A model generated the notes under the pieces. It saw nothing but the letters and a program-made list of their open reading frames with translations. It was not told where the DNA came from and did not search any database. Made by a program: the position numbers and the translations under genes. This document shows positions 1 to 7,608 of a stretch of 34,355 nucleotides of DNA, one piece after another; the stretch's first letter is position 1, and each line of letters starts with the position of its first letter. This DNA is from JASLCR01 sp046462475 (GTDB lineage: Bacteria > Patescibacteriota > Saccharimonadia > Saccharimonadales > Saccharimonadaceae): NCBI GenBank assembly GCA_046462475.1, contig JBKGVB010000011.1, forward strand, positions 1-34,355. The letters are read 5' to 3'.

Positions 1-1072
1 GGTGCAAGCGTGCGCCGAAGCCACCCGTGCCAACTCCAAAGAAGATGGTCGCCGGATTGCTGCGCCACAGCTTGATGCTCCTTTCGGACATAGATAAGCG
101 AGAGGTGGTTGAACTCTCGACATAACCTGCACTCTTCTGTGCTTTAGAGGACGAAGACGGTGAGGCTGTAGGTGTTTGCTCGGGTAGTGTAATGATACCA
201 AGGGTAATCTGGCTTAGTGCTCGTTGGTCGGCCGTATAGCCGGAGATCGAATCACGTGTATTGAGAGAGGCTGCGCCTGCAATAACCAAGCCGCCCGCCA
301 CCAGACTTAGGATGCCGAGTCCGACAAGCAGAAGTCCGCCCTGCCATTTTTTCATGCAGACAATGAGAATGATCGCAATAATTATGGCAGCGATGAGACC
401 GCCCCGTGACAATGTCAGTACGAGCAGGGTAGACGTGAAGATGAGGCCAGCTATGAATTTCCAGTCGCGATTTCCTTTGAGGAAAGTGTAACTTAGCCAG
501 GCGAATGGTATAAGGAGTAGGCTTGCAAAAAATTGTGGCTCAAGAGCAAGTCCTACCGGGCGAGCGACACCAAAATGACCCGACTGGTACATTGCAGGCA
601 AAAGAGTCGCGTTTGCACTAAAACCAAATGCATCGCCAAAGATCTGCCATAGTGCAACAATCGCGGAGATACTGAATCCGATTCCTAGGATTAATAAAGT
701 AAGCTGAGATTCCTTCTTTAATATCGGCCACCACACAATGACGGAGCTTGCGAGACCCGCCATGAGCCACAAGAACCCAGCGGTGAATAGCGCGCGCGTT
801 GGATTTGGGCTCCAGAGCGCAGTAATAGTGGCGTAAAGTGAGAACGCTATCAAAAAACGCCATGGCCAAGAGCGTAATAATGTGCCCCGATTCCTCCACA
901 GCTGCTTCACAGACAAGGTAACTACGATGAGGGTGGTTATGTAGAGTGCCGATACATCGATATGAACTCCTGCAATGCTACCGAGCTGCAGCAACGGAAG
1001 GTAACTACAAACTAAACAACCCAAGTTTATGAGGAGTGCAAGAAATGGCCATGGAAAACGTGCAAGTTTCAT
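1..1072 (-). CDS. O-antigen ligase-like polytopic membrane protein (3' end cut by window edge)
   Basis: The minus strand is open from an ATG at 1072 to the left edge, giving 357 codons with no stop, so the C-terminus lies outside the window. The protein begins MKLARFPWPFLALL and has repeated hydrophobic segments. Landmarks are TALWSPNPTRALF near residue 85, the short loop ALEPQFFASLL, TLSRGGLIAAI, and a Ser/Thr-rich soluble loop before NPATIFFGVGTGGFGA. The S-RGG pattern and the late G-G-F-G-loop are typical of the O-antigen ligase/Wzy-C superfamily, which transfers or polymerises lipid-linked glycans at the outer face of the membrane. In a Gram-positive-like CPR cell it more likely acts on wall or capsular glycans than on LPS; that is inference. 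It is divergent from the LCP gene at 1161, which attaches such polymers to peptidoglycan. The start is supported by a promoter ending 6 bases upstream. Confidence 0.72.
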   Translation of the reverse strand, partial: MKLARFPWPFLALLINLGCLVCSYLPLLQLGSIAGVHIDVSALYITTLIVVTLSVKQLWRNRGTLLRSWPWRFLIAFSLYATITALWSPNPTRALFTAGFLWLMAGLASSVIVWWPILKKESQLTLLILGIGFSISAIVALWQIFGDAFGFSANATLLPAMYQSGHFGVARPVGLALEPQFFASLLLIPFAWLSYTFLKGNRDWKFIAGLIFTSTLLVLTLSRGGLIAAIIIAIILIVCMKKWQGGLLLVGLGILSLVAGGLVIAGAASLNTRDSISGYTADQRALSQITLGIITLPEQTPTASPSSSSKAQKSAGYVESSTTSRLSMSERSIKLWRSNPATIFFGVGTGGFGARLH

Positions 1073-1078
1073 ATAGAT

Positions 1079-1107
1079 ATTGTCGAGTGTTCGTCGAAAA
1101 AATACAA
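1079..1107 (-). promoter_or_regulatory. Leaderless promoter of the ligase-like gene
   Basis: On the minus strand, TTGTAT (1102-1107) is followed by a 17-base spacer and GACAAT (1079-1084), 6 bases before the ATG at 1072. There is no Shine-Dalgarno sequence, which fits a leaderless transcript. Confidence 0.5.
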
Positions 1108-1140
1108 CATGCTTTTGTTTTAAATGCTCGGAGAGTCTTG

Positions 1141-1146
1141 TATACT
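1141..1146 (+). promoter_or_regulatory. -10 box of the LCP gene
   Basis: TATACT lies 14 bases before the ATG at 1161. A weak -35 (TTTTAA at 1118-1123) is 17 bases upstream. The predicted 5' UTR is only about 7 bases, with no Shine-Dalgarno sequence. Confidence 0.5.
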
Positions 1147-1160
1147 AAAGGGAATAATTT

Positions 1161-2771
1161 ATGCGAAAAAATAACCGAAGTCTTGATGGTTTCGTGTCGC
1201 GAAACAGCGGCCGTTCTATTGGCAATTCTAGTTCACATCCAACCCTGGGGATACCAAACCGCCGTGCCAATCTAGGCCGGATGGAAGGCGTGCAGATGAC
1301 AAGTGGTACATTACCAGTTCCAGTGTCGAAGCAGGAGATAGATGCCTCGCTCAGGGATATTGATGATGAGAATTACGATCAGCCGCGCCGGCGCCGTGGG
1401 CTTTTTGGTCGCCGCAAGGAAAAGAAGCCGATTTCGCGTAGGCGAAAAATTATCAAAAGAATTATTATATTTATCGTTACTGTCCTTTTGCTCATAGGAG
1501 GATATCTCGGTATTCAAGCGTGGCTTGCAAGTTCGCAAGTCTTCCAGGGAAATCTCTTTAGCTTTTTTGAGAACAAGCCGCTAAAAACAGATGCAAATGG
1601 CCGTACGAATATTCTGATCTACGGTACCTCAGGTAGTGTGAAGGATCATCGTCATGATGGGGCAGATCTTACTGACTCGATCATGCTGCTGTCGGTAGAT
1701 CAGAAAGCGAAAAATGCGTACATGGTCAGCTTCCCGCGCGACCTTTGGGTGGATTATGGTGCAGCCTGTACATCGGGCTATCAAGGGAAGATTAATGTCT
1801 TGTGGACATGCTATTCGAATGGGGGTGAGAATGAGCAAGCTGGTGCAAATGCGCTCGAGAAGCAAATCTCTGCAGTAACAGGCATGTCGATCCAATACTA
1901 TGCACACGTAAACTGGGCAGTACTTGTGAGCGCGGTGAATGCGGTCGGTGGTGTGGATGTAGATGTAAAGGGCGATGGCGAATGCTATGCGCCATATACT
2001 GGTGGTGTTGTCGATGCAAATATGAAGATTGCCTATAAGGGCGGTGTGCATCATATGAACGGTGTGCAGGCGCTCTCATTCTCCCGTGCTCGTGGTGATA
2101 TTGCGCCGAATTGTGGGGTCGATCGTGGTGATTACGACCGCCAGTTGAATCAGCAGAAGGTAATCAAGGCACTGCAGGCAAAAGCCTTGAGCGCAGGCAC
2201 TCTTACGAATGTCGGAAAGGTATCCGCGCTAATGGATTCATTTGGCAAGAATCTTCGTACAGATTTCCAGACGAGTGAAATCCAAACATTGATGCGTCTT
2301 GGCAAGGAAATTTCGGGTGATAAGATCGTATCTGTTCCGCTCGTTGGAGACGGTATTGACCTTATAGGTGGCCAAATGATCAATGGACAGAGTGCACAGG
2401 TGCCGACAGCTGGACAGGGAGACTACTCTGCGATTAAGACGTATCTTCGCAAGAAGATTTATGCGGGGGCGATTGAGAAGGAGAATGCCCTGGTTGCGCT
2501 CTATAACGGAAGTGGTATTGAGGGCTATGCAGCGGATCAAAAGACTACACTTGAGAACGACGGTTTTACGGTCTCAAGTGTTGCCAACGCTCCGTCGGGC
2601 ACCTATGGAACAGTTGAGATTTATGATCTGACAAATGGCAAGAAACCAAGCAGTATCAAGAAACTTGAATCAATCTATAGCGTGACGGCGAAGAAGACTA
2701 CGAGTCCGATCACTGCGCCAAGCGGCACAAGTATCGTTGTGGTGTTCGGTCGTACATCTGGCAGTAATTAG
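1161..2771 (+). CDS. LytR-CpsA-Psr (LCP) family cell wall polymer ligase with LytR_C domain
   Basis: A 536-aa protein with a long, basic cytoplasmic N-terminus (residues 1-100), one membrane segment (about 101-119) and an extracellular LCP domain (about 149-340). A C-terminal LytR_C domain (about 442-531) follows. Family hallmarks are visible: the Asp-rich HDGADLTDSI (166-173), the arginine of SFPRDLWV (R193), SFSRARGD (R309, R311) and GDYDRQLNQQ (D326, R327). These residues bind the pyrophosphate of lipid-linked polymer. LCP enzymes move anionic or glycan polymers from undecaprenyl-pyrophosphate to peptidoglycan. The neighbouring divergent ligase-like gene and the undecaprenyl genes elsewhere in the window fit this role. 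ATG 1161 is chosen because it follows the TATACT box; later Met codons at residues 41 and 46 are possible alternatives. The 262-aa membrane gene follows with its own promoter. Confidence 0.9.
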   Translation: MRKNNRSLDGFVSRNSGRSIGNSSSHPTLGIPNRRANLGRMEGVQMTSGTLPVPVSKQEIDASLRDIDDENYDQPRRRRGLFGRRKEKKPISRRRKIIKRIIIFIVTVLLLIGGYLGIQAWLASSQVFQGNLFSFFENKPLKTDANGRTNILIYGTSGSVKDHRHDGADLTDSIMLLSVDQKAKNAYMVSFPRDLWVDYGAACTSGYQGKINVLWTCYSNGGENEQAGANALEKQISAVTGMSIQYYAHVNWAVLVSAVNAVGGVDVDVKGDGECYAPYTGGVVDANMKIAYKGGVHHMNGVQALSFSRARGDIAPNCGVDRGDYDRQLNQQKVIKALQAKALSAGTLTNVGKVSALMDSFGKNLRTDFQTSEIQTLMRLGKEISGDKIVSVPLVGDGIDLIGGQMINGQSAQVPTAGQGDYSAIKTYLRKKIYAGAIEKENALVALYNGSGIEGYAADQKTTLENDGFTVSSVANAPSGTYGTVEIYDLTNGKKPSSIKKLESIYSVTAKKTTSPITAPSGTSIVVVFGRTSGSN

Positions 2772-2781
2772 TAGATTTTTC

Positions 2782-2790
2782 TGATACAAT
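2782..2790 (+). promoter_or_regulatory. Extended -10 promoter of the 262-aa membrane protein
   Basis: TGA plus TACAAT, 12 bases before ATG 2803. No clear -35 and no Shine-Dalgarno sequence; the predicted UTR is about 5-6 bases. Confidence 0.55.
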
Positions 2791-2802
2791 TAAGAGCGAA
2801 CT

Positions 2803-3591
2803 ATGGAATTTTTACGACCATCACGTCGCAGGACGCTACTGAGCGAAATTGTGTACGTGCTTCTGAATGTTGGTGTTGCTGCAGTTATATTTGCCGTGGT
2901 GCTTACCGTGGTGAGTCCGCTGCCTGCATATCTGCTGATACTGCTAAGTAAGTGGCGTGTTCTTGCGGTCCGGCCGCAGTATTGGGTGACAAATATCGTG
3001 AGCAATGCAGTCGATATTATCATTGGCATCAGTGTCGTGACATTGCTGTACGCGGCTAGCGGCGCGATATATATGCAGATTCTCCTGACCGTTCTTTATA
3101 TTGCATGGCTTCTGTTCTTGAAGCCTCAGTCGAAGCGTACGTTTGTTGTCTTACAGGCTGGCGTGGGACTTTTCCTCGGCATTGAGGCGCTTGCGACGGT
3201 ATCGTATAGTTGGTGGTCATCAGCGGTGGTGCTCGTGATGTGGGTTATTGGTGTGACGACAGCGCGCCATGCTCTAGGGGCATATAAAGAGTCGCATTTT
3301 GCACTCCTTAGCTTTGTCTGGGGAGTGATTGTCGCAGAGTTAGGCTGGATGTTCTATCACTGGCAATTCGCATATCAATTGCCCGGAGCTGGAGGGCTTA
3401 TGTTGGCGCAATCTGCAATCATCATAACGCTTCTCGGATTTTTGGCTGAGCGTGGATATGTGAGCTACTATCACCATAAAGTTATTCGGTTCAGTGATAT
3501 GATCTTGCCGCTGCTGTTCGTATCGAGTTGTATTATCGTCCTTCTTACAATCTTTAATGTTATTCAACATAATCTCAGCTTTATTAATTAA
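2803..3591 (+). CDS. Polytopic membrane protein of unknown function (262 aa)
   Basis: I do not recognise a family. The protein starts MEFLRPSRRRTLL and is almost entirely hydrophobic, with about seven or eight predicted membrane helices (for example about 13-47, 62-108, 112-135, 168-185, 205-222 and 233-256). Short charged loops such as KPQSKRT and YHHKVIRFSD separate them. A run of aromatic and His residues (AELGWMFYHWQFAYQLPG) lies in the second half, but no catalytic motif is evident. It sits between an LCP ligase and an HtrA-like protease on the same strand. It ends 29 bases before the protease start, so the two are probably cotranscribed. An envelope role is inferred only from context. 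Confidence 0.8.
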   Translation: MEFLRPSRRRTLLSEIVYVLLNVGVAAVIFAVVLTVVSPLPAYLLILLSKWRVLAVRPQYWVTNIVSNAVDIIIGISVVTLLYAASGAIYMQILLTVLYIAWLLFLKPQSKRTFVVLQAGVGLFLGIEALATVSYSWWSSAVVLVMWVIGVTTARHALGAYKESHFALLSFVWGVIVAELGWMFYHWQFAYQLPGAGGLMLAQSAIIITLLGFLAERGYVSYYHHKVIRFSDMILPLLFVSSCIIVLLTIFNVIQHNLSFIN

Positions 3592-3620
3592 TCTTTAGGG
3601 CAAAGGAGGGACTATTACAA

Positions 3621-4823
3621 ATGGAAGAAAAAATACAGAGTCCAGTTGAACAAGTCGAAACGTCTACCGTAGCACCAGATCAGCCAGCGGCATCAGAGCG
3701 AACCTCGACAAGACAGAAGCGACGAATATGGCCTGCTTCGGCATTGGTCGCACTATGCTTTGTCGCAGCATTTGGTGGTGGTCTCATTGCTACGAGGTTG
3801 GGTACCTCAAATAGCTCAGTGACAAACTTTACTAGCGCAAAGAATGACGGTAATCTTGTTGTAAGCAAGAACGAGCAAGATCTATCTACACTGGCACAGA
3901 AAGTCTCGCCAAGCGTCGTCTCGATTGTAACTCAGGTTACCTCTAATCTCGGCCAGGTTGGACAAGCGGCAGGAACGGGCATGGTGATTAGTAAAAATGG
4001 ATACATCATGACGAACAGGCATGTCATCAGTGGTGCATCGAACGCAACGGTGATTATGGCAAATGGTACGACATATAAAAATGTTCCTGTTGTAGGCGTG
4101 GATCCACTGAACGACGTCGCCTTTTTAAAGGTGAATGGAGTAAATAACTTAACACCAATTGCCATTGGTGATTCGAAGACCGTGCGTGTTGGACAGGCTG
4201 TAGTTGCGATTGGTAACGCGCTTGGTCAGTACCAAAATACGGTAACGACAGGGATTATTTCCGGACTTGGGAGGCCGGTTGTTGCCTCAAGCGATGGAGG
4301 AGACAGTTCGAATTCTGAGAACCTAAGCGATCTACTCCAGACTGATGCGGCGATCAATGAAGGTAATTCAGGTGGTCCGCTACTCAATATGAGCGGTCAG
4401 GTGATAGGGATGAACACGGCGATTGCTGCTAATGCTCAGAGTATTGGTTTTGCGATCCCTATTGGCGCTACAAAAGGTGAGATTGAACAACTGATCAAGA
4501 CAGGTAAGGTAGTGCGTGCATATATTGGGGTGCAATACATCGCCGTCACTCCAGAGGTAAAGGCGCAGTATGATCTTCCAGTTGATGCGGGTGATTACGT
4601 GATGAGTCAGTCGGGTCCGGCGGTGCAATCAGGCAGCCCTGCAGCACGAGCAGGCATCCAAAATCACGATATCCTCCTGAAGGTAAATGGTGAAGCAATC
4701 GGTCCCGGCAAGAGTGTTTCGACATTGATCGGTGAATTCCAGCCAGGCGATACAATTCAGCTGACTATCCTTCGGGGCGGTAAAGAGATCACAAAGACCG
4801 TTACGCTAGGACAGTTTAAGTAG
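3621..4823 (+). CDS. HtrA/DegP-like trypsin-type serine protease with PDZ domain
   Basis: A 400-aa membrane-anchored S1C protease. Order: a charged cytoplasmic N-terminus, one transmembrane segment (about 36-58), a trypsin-like domain (about 88-290) and one PDZ domain (about 298-395). The catalytic triad is visible as H134 in MTNRHVISG, D165 in DPLNDVAFLKV and S250 in NEGNSGGPLLN. The PDZ domain carries SPAARAGIQNHDILLKVNG. These enzymes degrade or refold damaged exported proteins outside the membrane. The start follows an AGGAGG-type Shine-Dalgarno sequence at 3604-3609. I see no separate promoter, so it is probably in an operon with the upstream membrane protein. It is convergent with prmC, 30 bases away. 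Human-type naming (HtrA versus DegP versus PepD) cannot be settled from sequence alone. Confidence 0.93.
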   Translation: MEEKIQSPVEQVETSTVAPDQPAASERTSTRQKRRIWPASALVALCFVAAFGGGLIATRLGTSNSSVTNFTSAKNDGNLVVSKNEQDLSTLAQKVSPSVVSIVTQVTSNLGQVGQAAGTGMVISKNGYIMTNRHVISGASNATVIMANGTTYKNVPVVGVDPLNDVAFLKVNGVNNLTPIAIGDSKTVRVGQAVVAIGNALGQYQNTVTTGIISGLGRPVVASSDGGDSSNSENLSDLLQTDAAINEGNSGGPLLNMSGQVIGMNTAIAANAQSIGFAIPIGATKGEIEQLIKTGKVVRAYIGVQYIAVTPEVKAQYDLPVDAGDYVMSQSGPAVQSGSPAARAGIQNHDILLKVNGEAIGPGKSVSTLIGEFQPGDTIQLTILRGGKEITKTVTLGQFK

Positions 4824-4825
4824 AA

Positions 4826-4841
4826 GAGAGGCGAAGCTCTC
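4826..4841. terminator. Weak hairpin between convergent protease and prmC genes
   Basis: GAGAG and CTCTC flank a 6-base loop in the 30-base convergent gap. There is no T-run on the plus side and only TTCT on the minus side, so termination is uncertain. Confidence 0.3.
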
Positions 4842-4853
4842 GTCCTAAGGAAG

Positions 4854-5678
4854 TCAATTCTTAGAAAAGACGGCGGCGAATTTAGTTTGTTTTTGCAGGG
4901 AAAAGTCGTTTTCCTTTGCTATGCGATTAATATCATTCCACTGGCGTGGATCGGCCTCGAAAATTGCAATACCGCCAGGTTTCATGCGGCCAGACAGTTG
5001 TTCGAAGCACTTTCGGATCAGTTTGAGTCCGTTCTCGCTGGCGAATAGTGCTTCAGGAGGTTCGTTGTTTGTCTCAAGGGATCGGTCCCATGATTCATCG
5101 ACATACGGAAGATTCGCAAGAACGATGTCGGGTGAATAGGGGTAAGTATCAAGCAGATTGCTCTCGATAATTTTTACGTCAACATTGAGAGCGGCAGCAT
5201 TTTTTGTTGCTACTGCTAGTGCTGGTTTGCTGGTATCGACCAAGGCAACCTCAAGCTCGGGGTGAAACAGCTTGGCAGTTATACCAAGGCATCCGCTCCC
5301 CGTACCGATATCAACTAACCGTATGATTTTTTCGGGAAAAAGGGATGTCTGGCCAAGTTGTTCGTTAAGTAGCTCGATAATTTGCTCGCTTTCGGGTCGA
5401 GGAATTAGTACGCGTGGGGAAACTGCGAAGAGGTGGCCATAGAATTCCTTGTGACCAATGATGTAGGCGACTGGCACGTGATCAAGACGGAGATCAATCC
5501 GAGCATTCGCAATTTCCTGGAGTCTTATATCGACCATGTCATCGGCATGTGCATGAAGGTAGGTCCGATTTTTCTTGAGCGTATGTGCGAGTAAAATCTC
5601 ACTATCAAGACGTGCTGATTCGATACCAGCGCTTGCCAGCTGTTTGGTTGCCTCCGAAAGCCACTCGCGTATTGTCAT
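4854..5678 (-). CDS. prmC: Release factor glutamine methyltransferase PrmC, with NLPY in place of NPPY
   Basis: A 274-aa class I methyltransferase. An N-terminal helical domain (about 1-75) carries the substrate-binding side. It is followed by LIPRPESE (91-98) and the SAM-binding loop VDIGTGSGC (122-130). PrmC N5-methylates the glutamine of the GGQ motif in RF1/RF2. Its substrate RF1 (prfA) is encoded 420 bases away on the same strand, an arrangement common for these genes. The catalytic motif, usually NPPY, reads NLPY at residues 189-192 (the Leu codon is CTT). The rest of the region (VLANLPYVDESW, then NNEPPEALFASENGL) matches PrmC well, so the assignment holds. Start ATG 5678 is preceded by a TATGCT box 6 bases upstream; an AGAGGTG sequence 13 bases upstream is a rather distant Shine-Dalgarno alternative. 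Confidence 0.9.
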   Translation of the reverse strand: MTIREWLSEATKQLASAGIESARLDSEILLAHTLKKNRTYLHAHADDMVDIRLQEIANARIDLRLDHVPVAYIIGHKEFYGHLFAVSPRVLIPRPESEQIIELLNEQLGQTSLFPEKIIRLVDIGTGSGCLGITAKLFHPELEVALVDTSKPALAVATKNAAALNVDVKIIESNLLDTYPYSPDIVLANLPYVDESWDRSLETNNEPPEALFASENGLKLIRKCFEQLSGRMKPGGIAIFEADPRQWNDINRIAKENDFSLQKQTKFAAVFSKN

Positions 5679-5684
5679 ACTGGC

Positions 5685-5713
5685 AGCATATCACCTCTGT
5701 TATAAATAGGCAA
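5685..5713 (-). promoter_or_regulatory. Possible leaderless promoter of prmC
   Basis: On the minus strand TTGCCT (5708-5713), a 17-base spacer ending in TGA, and TATGCT (5685-5690) lie 6 bases before ATG 5678. It is a weaker match than its neighbours, and a Shine-Dalgarno reading competes with it. Confidence 0.35.
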
Positions 5714-5717
5714 ACTA

Positions 5718-5746
5718 TTGACAAATTAGCATAAGCGTGATAGTAT
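5718..5746 (+). promoter_or_regulatory. Near-consensus leaderless promoter of the LysM gene
   Basis: TTGACA (5718-5723), a 17-base spacer ending in TGA, and TAGTAT (5741-5746). Only 7 bases separate the -10 from ATG 5754, so transcription should start at or next to the A of the start codon. It lies back to back with the prmC promoter. Confidence 0.75.
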
Positions 5747-5753
5747 GTGATCT

Positions 5754-6092
5754 ATGAATTACGAAAAGCAAACAACACCTGATCGAAACGTGCGTCTAAG
5801 CCGCCGAGGCAGGGCTGCTCTTGTGGCTACCGGTGCCGTTCTTGTTGCTGGTATTGGCATGGGTGTGGAGGCAGCTGGCGATAATGGCAGTGAGACTATC
5901 CCGACACATTCGTATGTCGTTGTGCCTGGTGATACGCTATGGAATATTGCCAAGGATGATGTAGATGGTGGCGCAAGTCACACGGGTGAGATTGTCCAGA
6001 AGATCGAAGATGACCCTGCCAACAAGCAAGCGCTCGAAAATGGTCAGATTGATCCTGGCGAAGTGCTTCAGGTTCCAGACTCGGCAAAATAA
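5754..6092 (+). CDS. Small LysM-domain protein with N-terminal membrane segment
   Basis: A 112-aa protein. A basic N-terminus (RNVRLSRRGRAA) leads into one hydrophobic segment (about 20-40) that is a signal anchor or signal peptide. A single LysM domain follows (about 53-109), recognisable from SYVVVPGDTLWNIAKDD and the closing GQIDPGEVLQVP. LysM domains bind the GlcNAc-MurNAc backbone of peptidoglycan. No catalytic domain is attached, so it is probably a wall-binding accessory protein. It is convergent with prfA with only 5 bases between the stop codons. The strong promoter at 5718-5746 implies a single-gene leaderless transcript. Confidence 0.88.
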   Translation: MNYEKQTTPDRNVRLSRRGRAALVATGAVLVAGIGMGVEAAGDNGSETIPTHSYVVVPGDTLWNIAKDDVDGGASHTGEIVQKIEDDPANKQALENGQIDPGEVLQVPDSAK

Positions 6093-6097
6093 ATAGA

Positions 6098-7168
6098 TTA
6101 AACGTCGGCGTTTTTCGCTTTAAGCTCGCGCTCGTAAGCCGCGAGCTTTTCGACCAGGTCGTCGATGTCGCCATTCATAGCTTGCGGAATACCGGAGCGT
6201 GAATAGCCAATGCGATGATCGGTGATGCGATCTTGCGGGTAGTTGTAGGTACGGATTTTCTCACTACGATCGCCAGAACCAATCAGGGAGCGGCGCTCGG
6301 CGGTGAGCTTAGCTTGCTCTTCGTCAATTTTTATCTGCATGAGGCGGCTACGGAGCACGCTCATAGCTTTTTCTTTATTCTTTAACTGTGATTTTTCATC
6401 TTGATTAGAGACAACAAGACCAGAAGGCAGGTGAGTGATGCGTACTGCTGAGTCGGTCGTATTGACGCTCTGACCACCATGACCAGAAGCGCGGAAGATG
6501 TCTACGCGGAGGTCTTTGGCATCGATCTCGATATCGGTTTCTTCGGCTTCGGGAAGAACGGCGACGGTTGCGGTTGAGGTATGAATACGTCCTTGCGATT
6601 CAGTGGCTGGGACGCGTTGCACGCGGTGAACGCCGGACTCGAATTTGAAGGTAGCGTAGGGCATATCACCCTTGATTTCGAAGATAACTTCTTTGTAGCC
6701 ACCATTGTCTGAACGGTTTTCGCTCATGAGATCTGTCTTGAAGTCATGTGCTTCACAGTAGCGCAGATACATGCGGTAGAGGTCACCAGCGAAAATTGCT
6801 GCTTCGTCACCACCGGCCCCGGCGCGGATTTCCATGATGACATTTTTTTCATCATTCGGATCTTTCGGCGTCAGCATAACAAATAGTTTCTCTTCGAGTT
6901 CTTCTAGCTCCTTTTCAAGCAAAGGAAGCTCTTCTTTGGCGAGTTCAGCCAGTTCATCTCCACCATTTGCAAGTTCCTTTGCATCAATGATCTGCTTCTC
7001 GAGGCTGTCGCGTCGTTCGCCCGCGGCGATGAGATCCTCGAGTTCTGAGAGGCGGCGGTTTTTGCTACCAAAGTCAGGCGAGCTAAATGCGTCAGGACGT
7101 GAGAGAAAATCGGTCAGTTCAGACTTTTCAGCAGTGAGGACATCGAGATCGAGTGAAATCTTTGGCAT
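6098..7168 (-). CDS. prfA: Peptide chain release factor 1 (RF1)
   Basis: A 356-aa class I release factor of normal family length. A helical domain 1 is followed by the codon-recognition motif PAT (187-189) in HRVQRVPATESQGRIHTS, which is the P-x-T signature of RF1 (UAA/UAG). RF2 would carry SPF. The catalytic loop GHGGQSVNTTDSAVRITH contains GGQ at 231-233, the glutamine methylated by PrmC, whose gene lies nearby. Start ATG 7168 is preceded by AGGAAA. The gene lies downstream of rpmE on the same strand, separated by a strong hairpin, so it probably has its own weak promoter or depends on readthrough. UGA stops are used in this window, so an RF2 must be encoded elsewhere. Confidence 0.97.
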   Translation of the reverse strand: MPKISLDLDVLTAEKSELTDFLSRPDAFSSPDFGSKNRRLSELEDLIAAGERRDSLEKQIIDAKELANGGDELAELAKEELPLLEKELEELEEKLFVMLTPKDPNDEKNVIMEIRAGAGGDEAAIFAGDLYRMYLRYCEAHDFKTDLMSENRSDNGGYKEVIFEIKGDMPYATFKFESGVHRVQRVPATESQGRIHTSTATVAVLPEAEETDIEIDAKDLRVDIFRASGHGGQSVNTTDSAVRITHLPSGLVVSNQDEKSQLKNKEKAMSVLRSRLMQIKIDEEQAKLTAERRSLIGSGDRSEKIRTYNYPQDRITDHRIGYSRSGIPQAMNGDIDDLVEKLAAYERELKAKNADV

Positions 7169-7200
7169 ATTATTTCCTGTTCGTTACTATTATTGCATAT

Positions 7201-7237
7201 AAAATAGGCTGCCTTGTAGGTTAAGACAGCCTATTTT
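7201..7237 (-). terminator. Intrinsic terminator downstream of rpmE2
   Basis: A perfect 11-base inverted repeat, AAAATAGGCTG (7201-7211) and CAGCCTATTTT (7227-7237), with a 15-base loop. It carries an A-tract on one side and a T-tract on the other, so it can work in both directions. Here it separates rpmE2 from prfA. Confidence 0.8.
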
Positions 7238-7244
7238 AATATCG

Positions 7245-7571
7245 CTACTTGTCTGAGCTGGCTTTTTTGGCTTTTTCGGCAGATTTTTTCTTTGCCTTAT
7301 TTGCCAATTGCTTGCGGCGCTCTTCGGCAGCTTTTTGACGTGCTGCAAAGCGGTCGACACGACCTTCGGTGTCGATAATCTTCTCTTCACCAGTAAAGAA
7401 CGGGTGAGAAGCGCTGGAAATATGGACCTTTACGAGTGGATACGTATTGCCATCTTCCCATTTGATAGTTTCGTCCGTCGCTGCCGTAGATTGCGTCAAA
7501 AACGCAAAGCCCGCAACGTCGTCGCTAAATACGACCGGACGATATGTCTGTGGGTGAATACTGCTTTTCAT
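7245..7571 (-). CDS. rpmE2: 50S ribosomal protein bL31, type B (zinc-independent), with Lys/Ala-rich tail
   Basis: A 108-aa protein starting MKSSIHPQTYRPVVFSDD. The stretch ETIKWEDGNTYPLVKVHIS, followed by SHPFFTGEEKIIDTEGRVDRF, is characteristic of type B L31. None of the Cys residues of the zinc-binding type A form are present. L31 bridges the central protuberance of the 50S subunit and the head of the 30S subunit. After about residue 80 there is an extension of roughly 28 residues, almost all Lys, Ala, Glu and Arg (for example KKKSAEKAKKASSDK), longer than in ordinary L31. ATG 7571 is chosen because the -10 box ends 8 bases upstream; a TTG three codons earlier would lie within or before the transcription start. 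Confidence 0.93.
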   Translation of the reverse strand: MKSSIHPQTYRPVVFSDDVAGFAFLTQSTAATDETIKWEDGNTYPLVKVHISSASHPFFTGEEKIIDTEGRVDRFAARQKAAEERRKQLANKAKKKSAEKAKKASSDK

Positions 7572-7579
7572 AACTACCA

Positions 7580-7608
7580 ATTGTATCTGTTTTGGAGCAA
7601 AATGTCAA
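7580..7608 (-). promoter_or_regulatory. Consensus leaderless promoter of rpmE2
   Basis: On the minus strand TTGACA (7603-7608), a 17-base spacer ending in AGA and TACAAT (7580-7585), 8 bases before ATG 7571. The TGA stop of the upstream iron permease gene is part of the TTGACA box. Confidence 0.78.
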
